The translations under genes and the position numbers were made by a program. The notes under the pieces are model-generated. The model made no database searches and had not been told where the DNA came from. It worked only from the letters and a program-made list of their open reading frames with translations. 6,914 bases of DNA from Gemmatimonadota bacterium (lineage in GTDB: Bacteria; Gemmatimonadota; Gemmatimonadetes; Palauibacterales; Palauibacteraceae). This document shows, piece after piece, positions 1-4,887 of the stretch (position 1 is its first letter; every line of letters begins with the position of its first letter). Where the stretch lies: positions 1 to 6,914 of the forward strand of contig JABDQB010000362.1 of NCBI GenBank assembly GCA_013042495.1. The letters are read 5' to 3'.

Positions 1-460
1 GTCCGTGACTTATCAGAGCGACCTGGTCCCGTCCCTCGATCTCTTCCTCCTCGGTGAAACCTCGGCCGAACGCCGGCTGAACGCCCAGAACGCGGAGCCA
101 GTTGGAGCTTAGGAGGCGGCCCTGCGCCCGTTCCGGACGGTCACCCTCGGAGAGGTTGAAGGAGGCGCCGTCAGACACGGCGACGTCCATGGTCTGGCTC
201 TGCTCCCGGAAGTCGACGAAGTCGGGAACCGAAAACGACACCCACATCCACCCGCGGTCCTGGTTCGTCGTGTACATCGAGAGCAGATCTTGAGAGTCGG
301 GGTAGGGCAGCGGCCGGAGCATGAACACGTCAACGGCGGTGAAGATCGTGGTCACCGACCCGATGCCGACTCCGAGTGACAGGACCGCGATCACGATCAG
401 GAGCCCGCCGCGACGCAGAGAACGGAAGCTGTATCGGATGTCCTGCCAGATCCTGTCCAT
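1..460 (-). CDS. ADOP-family ABC transporter permease (MacB/FtsX-like), N-terminal part
   Basis: The reverse strand reads open from an ATG at 460 to the left edge (153 codons), so the C-terminal part is missing. The protein opens with MDRIWQDIRYSFRSLRRGG, the typical head of acidobacterial-type duplicated orphan permeases. One hydrophobic segment follows at about residues 19-43 (LLIVIAVLSLGVGIGS...), then the family signature LRPLPYP at 48-54. After that comes a periplasmic MacB_PCD-like stretch with the commonly seen SVPDFVDFRE and NWLRVLGVQPAFGRGF. Family members are about 800 residues with two FtsX-like halves and are thought to work with a MacB-type ATPase in efflux or lipoprotein/peptide export; the substrate here is unknown. 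No Shine-Dalgarno is visible before this ATG and no alternative ATG lies between it and the upstream in-frame stop near 506-508. Start choice rests on the family N-terminus. Confidence 0.9.
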   Translation of the reverse strand, partial: MDRIWQDIRYSFRSLRRGGLLIVIAVLSLGVGIGSVTTIFTAVDVFMLRPLPYPDSQDLLSMYTTNQDRGWMWVSFSVPDFVDFREQSQTMDVAVSDGASFNLSEGDRPERAQGRLLSSNWLRVLGVQPAFGRGFTEEEEIEGRDQVALISHG

Positions 461-507
461 GCCCGGGCTCGCGGTCGAGGGAGGTCGATGAGCGATCTCA
501 AGATACT

Positions 508-570
508 ACGGCTGCCGACCCTCCGTGTTTCACGCAGCCGTGTTGATCCGAGGCGGAGAGGCACACGGAG
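508..570. repeat. Two interleaved inverted repeats (pseudoknot topology)
   Basis: ACGGCTGC at 508-515 is perfectly complementary to GCAGCCGT at 534-541. CTCCGTGT at 521-528 is perfectly complementary to ACACGGAG at 563-570. The arms alternate A-B-A'-B', the topology of an H-type pseudoknot, or of two mutually exclusive hairpins. The element lies in the divergent spacer between the permease gene (minus) and the duplicated membrane protein gene (plus). It could be a 5' leader structure of the permease transcript or a DNA operator. The repeats are directly visible; function is inference and chance pairing in GC-rich DNA is possible. Confidence 0.4.
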
Positions 571-574
571 CGTC

Positions 575-609
575 TCATTTTTGTTATTGTGTTGATATAT
601 GGTTGTCGA
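575..609. promoter_or_regulatory. AT-rich island in divergent spacer, candidate promoter
   Basis: A short run rich in A and T (TCATTTTTGTTATTGTG followed by TTGATATATGG) stands out in otherwise GC-rich DNA between two divergent genes, where promoters are expected. On the minus strand, TCGACA at 609-604 sits 17 nt from TAACAA at 586-581. This is a good -35 match but a poor -10 match, and it would place the permease transcript start near 574. On the plus strand GATATA at 594-599 could be a -10 element but has no good -35 partner. This is a compositional argument only. Confidence 0.25.
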
Positions 610-631
610 CCGAGCATGACTCAGCGGTGCT

Positions 632-636
632 GGAGG
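632..636 (+). promoter_or_regulatory. Ribosome binding site deciding the start at 642
   Basis: GGAGG lies 5 nt upstream of the ATG at 642, whereas the GTG at 525 that opens the longer frame has no comparable motif. The 39 residues that the longer frame would add are hydrophilic and do not look like part of the membrane protein. This supports the shorter start. Confidence 0.7.
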
Positions 637-641
637 CCTTG

Positions 642-1604
642 ATGAAGATAGACCGACGATGCCTGGTATCGGGCGCGATGGCTGGATTCCTGGCTGGCGC
701 CGTGCTCATCGTCCTCTACTTCCTCTTCGATCTCATACGGGGCGAGCCGCTGGCCACTCCGACGTTCCTGGCAGCCAACCTCCTCGGCCAGGGAGCCCTG
801 GACATCACGTCGGTTCACATCGCGCTGTTCACGATCGTTCACTTCGTCGCCTTCGTGATGCTGGGCGTCCTGGCATCGGTCGTGACCGAATCGAGCTCCT
901 CTCCGCGCACCCTGCTTGTCGGAACCGCCTACGGCCTCTTCGCCTACTCCCTGCTGTTCTACGCAGCGCTCGCAGTCTCGGGTGCCACTATCGTCGATGC
1001 GCCGGCCTGGCCGATCGTCTTCTTCGGAAACGTGGTCGCGGGCGCCGTGATGATGGTCTATCTGCGATGGGCGTCGACGGAGGAGGGACTGACGGGTTTC
1101 GCGGAAGGCGCTTTCGGCAGTCCGGTCGTTCGGGACGGCCTGACGGCCGGGCTTATCGGGGCGGCCGTGGTGGCGCTCTGGTTCCTGGTCGTGGACATGG
1201 TCGTAGGCCGCCCCCTGTACACGCCGGCGGCCCTGGGTTCCGCCATGCTGTACGGCGCCGCGGCTGCCGATGCCGTGCTCGTCTCTCCGGGTACCGTGTT
1301 GGGTTACACGCTATACCACGTCGCGGCATTCAGTCTGCTGGGAATCGTCGCGTCTGCCCTGATAACCCAGGTGGTCAAGTTCCCGCCGTTAATGTTCGGC
1401 TTGATTCTGCTCTTCGTGGTGTTCGAGACGTTCGTCGTGCTTCTCGTCGCCCTGCTCGGCACGTGGATCATGCAGGAAGTCGCGTGGTGGGCCATCCTGG
1501 TGGGCAACGTCCTCGCGGCGATCTCGATGGGGACCTACCTGCAGAAGCGACACCCCGGATTGCCGGAGAGTTTGACGGAAGAGGTACTCTGGGCGGAGCC
1601 GTAG
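642..1604 (+). CDS. Polytopic membrane protein with internal duplication, unknown function
   Basis: I do not recognise a named family. The frame is open from a GTG at 525, but the ATG at 642 is preferred: GGAGG at 632-636 lies 5 nt before it, and MKIDRRCLVSGAMAGFLAG is a natural positively charged N-terminus before a membrane helix. The 320-aa product is mostly hydrophobic, with about eight predicted membrane segments (near 11-30, 58-82, 91-113, 124-141, 167-188, 218-241, 249-272, 283-301). The two halves are homologous: D-x3-G-x-P-L-x-T-P at 30-40 recurs at 185-195, and H-x2-AF-x2-LG-x2-AS at 67-79 recurs at 226-238. A segment with W then GNV then YL at 123-141 recurs near the C-terminus. 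The tail LPESLTEEVLWAEP is hydrophilic. The gene diverges from the permease and converges on the TolB/TPR gene. No catalytic motif is visible; a structural, transport or quinone/lipid-associated role cannot be told apart. Confidence 0.85.
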   Translation: MKIDRRCLVSGAMAGFLAGAVLIVLYFLFDLIRGEPLATPTFLAANLLGQGALDITSVHIALFTIVHFVAFVMLGVLASVVTESSSSPRTLLVGTAYGLFAYSLLFYAALAVSGATIVDAPAWPIVFFGNVVAGAVMMVYLRWASTEEGLTGFAEGAFGSPVVRDGLTAGLIGAAVVALWFLVVDMVVGRPLYTPAALGSAMLYGAAAADAVLVSPGTVLGYTLYHVAAFSLLGIVASALITQVVKFPPLMFGLILLFVVFETFVVLLVALLGTWIMQEVAWWAILVGNVLAAISMGTYLQKRHPGLPESLTEEVLWAEP

Positions 1605-1607
1605 ACC

Positions 1608-3425
1608 CTACTCCCGCGACATCCGCTCCATCAACGCGTCCCAGCGAGGGTCGGCCCGCAGCGGATCGGCGGAGGGGTCTGCTCTGATCCCCGCGAGGGT
1701 GCCAGGCTCCTGTTCGTAACCCCGCTCGAGGTATTCGAACGCCTGGTCCAGATCACCGAGCGCCCCATACACGAGCCCGATTTCCTTGAGCGGTACTCCC
1801 GCTGCCTCCGCCCGCCCCAGATACTCGAGCGATTGCTCCCGGTCCCCTGCCCTCGCGTACGCCCACGCCAGGCCGGCCGGGTAGTAGGGATCGTCCGGGT
1901 TCAACTCGATGGCTCGCCGGAATGACTCGAACGCGTCCTCTGACTGGCCCTTCAGTGTGTGGGCCATGCCGGCATAGTAGTGCGCGTCGGCTTCGGTCGG
2001 CTCCAGCTCGAGCAGCTTCCGCGACTCCTCGATCGTCCCGTCGAGATCACTCACCCAGGCCAGCCGCGCAACCAGCGCCCGCCGCAAACCCACGGACAGC
2101 GGGTCGAGCTGCACGGCGCGGCGGGCCTCCACGATCGATTCGTCCGGTCGGCCGAGGTCGAGCAACGCCTGGCTGTACTGCGCGTGCGCCTGTGCACTGC
2201 CCGGGTTGAGTTCGAGCACCCGTTCGATCTCTCTGCCTGCCTCGATGGGCCGCAGTTCGAGTCGCAGGAGTTGCGCGCGGAGCAAACGCCCTTCGGCCAG
2301 GTCGGGATTCAACGCCAGGGCCTTCTCCAGGGACTCACGCGCGGGGGGCAATGCTTCCTCCTCGGAGAGGTAGCCGAGGTTGAACAACTGGAGCTGCGCG
2401 GCCGCCAGCCCGGCGTGCGCGAGAGCGTACATGGAATCCACCACCGTCGCCTCGCGATACAGATCCGCCGCGGCCTCCACGCCGTCGCGGGTGCTGCCCC
2501 GGTTGTCGAAGATGAACCGGCCCCGGACGTACAGGTCGTACGCCGCGAGGCTCTCCGTCGGCCGCTCCTCGATTCTCTCCGCGACCTCGGGCGTCAGCGT
2601 CGCTCTGAGAGCCGACGCAATCTTCTTCGCCAAGTCGCTCTGGATCGCGAACACGTTGGCGGCCGTCAGCTCCTCGTCGTACGTCTCAGCCCACAGGTGC
2701 TGGTCCGTACTCGCGTCGATCAGCTGCACGTTCACGCGCACCCGCTCGCCGGATCGCTGGACGCCTCCCTCGACCACGGTTGCCACTTCCAGCTCGTCGG
2801 CGATCTCGCGGATGTTCCGGTTGACACCCTTGTACTCCATCACGGACGTACGGGAGATGACTTTGAGCGAGTCGATCTTGGCAAGTTGTGTCAGGAGATC
2901 GTCGTGCATCCCCTCGGCGAAGTACTCGTCTTCCTCCGCTGCGGTGCGCGTGGCGAAGGGTAGCACGGCGACGGAACGGAGGTCGCGAGTCGCCTCTGGA
3001 TTGGCAGCTACCGATCCCGGTTCACCGGCACCCGGCCTCGCCCCGGGACCCAGCAGCATCCACCCGGCGGCCACGACGCCCCACAGCGCGAATGCTCCCA
3101 CCCCGCCGAGAATCGCGTTCTTCCAGGTCAGAAGCGTGCCGCTTGAGGCCACTCGCGGCGGAGCATCGTCGGGCGCCGCGCCATCCGGTGCGGCCTGAGC
3201 AAACGGTTCCGGGCCGCGAACCCCTTCCTGCACGAAGGCGGTGGCCAGGACGATCGGAAGTCCGAGCACCAGGAGTGCCAGCGCAAAAGCGGGAAACCAC
3301 TCCGGAAGACCGAAGTTCTGGCCCAGGACATCCACGACCTGCAGGGCCACCCACGCGCCGACGGCGTAGATGCCGAGCACCTGCCAGAGCGAGCGGCGGT
3401 GAATCTCGTGGATGAACTTCTTCAT
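1608..3425 (-). CDS. Membrane-anchored TolB-N/FlgO-like domain protein with C-terminal TPRs
   Basis: The 605-aa product starts MKKFIHEIHRRSLWQVLGIY, the usual head of this group. A TTG at 3455 would add ten residues but has no ribosome binding site. Three membrane segments are visible at about 13-34, 44-65 and 104-125, with an Ala/Pro-rich linker between the second and third. Residues 150-253 match the TolB N-terminal/FlgO-like domain common in this lineage: RSVAVLPFA, YFAEGMHDDLLTQLAKI, LKVISRTSVMEYKG, VVEGGVQRSGERVRVNVQLI and DQHLWAETYD. Residues 290-580 form a TPR array with repeated AL.LNP-type helix ends (ALALNPDLAEG, VLELNPGSAQA, AVQLDPLSVG, LLELEPTEAD, AIELNPDDPYY). With the positively charged N-terminus inside and three membrane passes, the TolB-like domain and TPRs would be periplasmic. 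In related proteins the domain follows a kinase, cyclase or DNA-binding domain; none is present here. A protein-protein scaffold role is inferred; no enzymatic residues are seen. Confidence 0.9.
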   Translation of the reverse strand: MKKFIHEIHRRSLWQVLGIYAVGAWVALQVVDVLGQNFGLPEWFPAFALALLVLGLPIVLATAFVQEGVRGPEPFAQAAPDGAAPDDAPPRVASSGTLLTWKNAILGGVGAFALWGVVAAGWMLLGPGARPGAGEPGSVAANPEATRDLRSVAVLPFATRTAAEEDEYFAEGMHDDLLTQLAKIDSLKVISRTSVMEYKGVNRNIREIADELEVATVVEGGVQRSGERVRVNVQLIDASTDQHLWAETYDEELTAANVFAIQSDLAKKIASALRATLTPEVAERIEERPTESLAAYDLYVRGRFIFDNRGSTRDGVEAAADLYREATVVDSMYALAHAGLAAAQLQLFNLGYLSEEEALPPARESLEKALALNPDLAEGRLLRAQLLRLELRPIEAGREIERVLELNPGSAQAHAQYSQALLDLGRPDESIVEARRAVQLDPLSVGLRRALVARLAWVSDLDGTIEESRKLLELEPTEADAHYYAGMAHTLKGQSEDAFESFRRAIELNPDDPYYPAGLAWAYARAGDREQSLEYLGRAEAAGVPLKEIGLVYGALGDLDQAFEYLERGYEQEPGTLAGIRADPSADPLRADPRWDALMERMSRE

Positions 3426-3711
3426 GTACCGAGCGACTCGTTGTCGGGAGGACAATCTCGCACATCCGGGAGTGTAAGGTGCGCCAAATGTACACGAAGG
3501 GCAATGAAGCGCGGAGCGCCCGGTTGAGCACCTGACGCCTCACGGTTGCCTGCTCCTGGCCGCAAAAGCGGGGCTCCTTCCACTTCGATGGCAATGTCGC
3601 CCACGTTCTCCCCGAGCCACCTGGCGGAAGTGTGAAACGCTACTGGCATGACGACCGGGTGACGCTCGGCAGCGATACTGGCGAGAGTGACCCGTAGAAA
3701 GGAGTTCAGTG
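3426..3711. other. Divergent intergenic spacer, nothing firm
   Basis: This 286-bp gap separates the starts of the TolB/TPR gene (minus) and the small lipoprotein gene (plus), so it should hold two outward promoters. I see a GATACT at 3674-3679 that could be a -10 element for the lipoprotein gene, but no convincing -35 element upstream of it. Short inverted repeats (AGGTGC 3477-3482 with GCACCT 3528-3533; CCGC-AAAA-GCGG 3560-3571) are too short to interpret. Open frames across the gap on the minus strand look like GC-driven shadows. Confidence 0.4.
3698..3704 (+). promoter_or_regulatory. Ribosome binding site of the small lipoprotein gene
   Basis: AAAGGAG lies 4 nt before a GTG at 3709 and 7 nt before an ATG at 3712. 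The ATG has the more typical spacing and is chosen; the difference is a single residue. The strength of this site is the main evidence that the short downstream frame is translated. Confidence 0.7.
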
Positions 3712-3960
3712 ATGCTGCTCATGCACTTCAGGCTGGCGCTCGTAGCGTTTCTCCTCGCAGCGTTTGGCGCGTGCGATGGCACCTCCCTGGCGGGACCGGA
3801 GGAACAGGAGGCCGAGGCGCCTACCTTGCGGACGGCCTGCATGGCCGGTGGAGACGTGGCTCAGCGAGCCGGATGTCCGGAGGACACCTGGTCGAACGCG
3901 GGCGATCCGTTCGATCCGTGGGAAGAAGACCTGAGCCCGCGCGAGAAGTGGCCGAATTGA
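3712..3960 (+). CDS. Small putative lipoprotein, unknown function
   Basis: An 82-aa product with a strong ribosome binding site. The N-terminus MLLMHFRLALVAFLLAAFGAC has a hydrophobic stretch (about residues 8-20) ending at Cys21, which resembles a lipoprotein signal peptide. The residue at -3 is Phe rather than the preferred Leu/Val/Ile, so the lipobox is imperfect. The mature part is short and acidic (PEEQEAEAP, then DPFDPWEEDLSP), with two further cysteines at 43 and 55 that could form a disulfide, and it ends EKWPN. It has no recognisable domain. Asp follows the putative lipidated Cys, which in E. coli would retain it in the inner membrane; whether that rule holds here is unknown. The gene converges on the 171-aa gene with 28 bp between stops. 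If the lipobox is not used it could be a small secreted or membrane-tethered protein. Confidence 0.65.
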   Translation: MLLMHFRLALVAFLLAAFGACDGTSLAGPEEQEAEAPTLRTACMAGGDVAQRAGCPEDTWSNAGDPFDPWEEDLSPREKWPN

Positions 3961-3988
3961 CGTCCAGCGCCGCGTGCTCGGGCGGAAT

Positions 3989-4504
3989 TCAGCGCCGGGC
4001 CGGCCGTCTGGGTCGATCCCAGCTGCGCCGCTCACTCGCACATTTCGCAACGTATTCATCCCACACGGCCCGGTGATACTCCTGGGCTGACACGTGGGCG
4101 TCGGGTTCGCCCCAGGCCACGACGAGCCAGTTACAATCCGTCGGGGTCAGGAGGCGAAGCCGCCGGTATCCGATGGCCGGGTACGGCATCGGAAGTCGCT
4201 TCCACACGTGCTTGGGAATGGTGGCCGCCACGTTGTAGCGCGAGCCCGCTCCGGGGACGAAGGGCGTAGTCAGAAGGAAGTTCGCCTGTGCAGCGTTCAC
4301 ATACAGCTCAGACAGAAGATCTGTGCCGTCGATCCGCTGTTTCGTCTGCTCCAGAATCAGGGTGCGCAGAGCCGTCGCCGCTTCCCGAAACGCGACAGGT
4401 ATCGGCATGTACTTCCGGGCCTGGGCCAATCGTGCGACGGGGTCGGCCTCGAGAGTCTCCATATCCTCGGCCCAGAATACGCCTGGTGGAAGCGTTGACG
4501 GCAT
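3989..4504 (-). CDS. Hypothetical protein, 171 aa, unrecognised family
   Basis: I do not recognise this protein. The ATG at 4504 is chosen because GGAG at 4513-4510 lies 5 nt upstream of it. The frame stays open to a TTG at 4618 and an ATG at 4606, but these lack a ribosome binding site. The product begins MPSTLPPGVFWAEDMETLEADP and has no signal peptide or membrane segment, so it is probably cytoplasmic. Residues 22-60 look helical (VARLAQARKYMPIPVAFREAA). The middle has NFLLTTPFVPGAGSRYNVAA (76-95). The C-terminal half is rich in aromatic residues: YPAIGYRRLRLLTPTDCNWL (108-127), VVAWGEPDAHVSAQEYHRAVWDEYV (128-152, alternating strand then helix). It ends in an Arg-rich tail (RRSWDRPRRPARR). 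Amino-acid composition and the absence of low-complexity runs through the body support a real gene rather than a shadow. It lies 383 bp downstream of the channel gene on the same strand. Confidence 0.7.
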   Translation of the reverse strand: MPSTLPPGVFWAEDMETLEADPVARLAQARKYMPIPVAFREAATALRTLILEQTKQRIDGTDLLSELYVNAAQANFLLTTPFVPGAGSRYNVAATIPKHVWKRLPMPYPAIGYRRLRLLTPTDCNWLVVAWGEPDAHVSAQEYHRAVWDEYVAKCASERRSWDRPRRPARR

Positions 4505-4692
4505 CGCCTCTCCGTGAAACACGACACGCAATGATTGAACCCGGATGGGCGCAACTCGGCCCCGCTCATCCGCCGAACACCTGAATTGCCGCCAGCACTG
4601 TGCCATGGCGAGCGGCAAACGACTATCAACATAAACGGTTGTCAGATCACGGGCTACGGGGTCAAAGCCGGTCGCCCGGGCTCCGCCGGTGC

Positions 4693-4710
4693 GTGGCGAC
4701 GAATCGCCAC
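4693..4710. other. 7-bp hairpin with tetraloop
   Basis: GTGGCGA at 4693-4699 pairs perfectly with TCGCCAC at 4704-4710 around a four-base loop. The loop reads CGAA on the plus strand and TTCG on the minus strand, so a minus-strand transcript would carry the stable UUCG form. It lies about 180 nt past the channel gene's stop and about 190 nt upstream of the 171-aa gene's start. No U-tract follows, so an intrinsic terminator is not well supported. Confidence 0.4.
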
Positions 4711-4806
4711 CTGTTGTACAGGAGCCACAAGATCACGCGCGAGAATCGGCGGTCGGAACGTCTCAACTCGCCGTCGGGAAGACTACCCTCCGAAGCGCCC
4801 GGCGCG

Positions 4807-4833
4807 TCGCCGCAGGCTTTCGAGCCTGGGCGA
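4807..4833. terminator. 11-bp hairpin, possible transcription end of the channel gene
   Basis: TCGCC at 4807-4811 pairs with GGCGA at 4829-4833 and CAGGCT at 4813-4818 pairs with AGCCTG at 4823-4828, leaving one bulged G (4812) and a TTCG loop (plus-strand reading) at 4819-4822. It begins about 55 nt downstream of the channel gene's stop codon on the minus strand, a fitting place for a terminator. There is no T-rich run after it, so this would be an atypical or Rho-assisted end, or merely a 3'-end stabilising stem. The stem is visible; the role is inferred. Confidence 0.3.
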
Positions 4834-4887
4834 GACAACCGGGCGCCTCAGAATGAAGGATCTACAACGCGGTGGCCGTCAGGAACT

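Larger units (their letters stand above)
4505..4887. other. 383-bp gene-free stretch with strong hairpins
   Basis: This lies between two minus-strand genes. It holds the upstream region of the 171-aa gene and the 3' flank of the channel gene. I find no convincing coding frame: the open plus-strand frames through it continue as antisense shadows of the channel gene and have no family resemblance. Two perfect short hairpins with UUCG/CGAA tetraloops (4693-4710 and 4807-4833) are the clearest structure. No T-tract follows either on the minus strand. A small structured RNA, an untranslated leader or simple transcription-end structures are all possible. Confidence 0.4.

Noticed and set aside
525..641. 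GTG-started extension of the duplicated membrane protein
   Set aside because: There is no ribosome binding site at 525, the added residues are hydrophilic, and it would run through the inverted repeats and AT-rich island; the ATG at 642 has a good site.
659..1687. Long open plus-strand frame (342 codons) overlapping the duplicated membrane protein
   Set aside because: It is out of frame with the clear membrane protein, Arg/Gly/Pro-rich, and runs past that gene into the opposing one; a GC shadow.
1959..2963. Long open frame on the plus strand (334 codons) opposite the TolB/TPR gene
   Set aside because: It is antisense to a clear family member, its product is Arg/His/Gln-rich without domain likeness, and it is explained by high GC content reducing stops.
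3422..3649. Minus-strand open frame (75 codons) across the spacer upstream of the TolB/TPR gene
   Set aside because: It overlaps the start of the TolB/TPR gene, has no clear ribosome binding site and no recognisable composition; treated as non-coding.
461..4683. Identical 10-mer GCCCGGGCTC at 461-470 and 4674-4683
   Set aside because: Contains a short GC palindrome; two copies in nearly 7 kb of GC-rich DNA need no special explanation and the surroundings do not match.
4806..4840. TTCGAGC with flanking stem resembling a tRNA T-arm
   Set aside because: The 5-bp stem around a 7-nt loop required for a T-arm does not form (the flanks pair only around a 4-nt TTCG loop), and no acceptor stem, anticodon arm or CCA end is found nearby.
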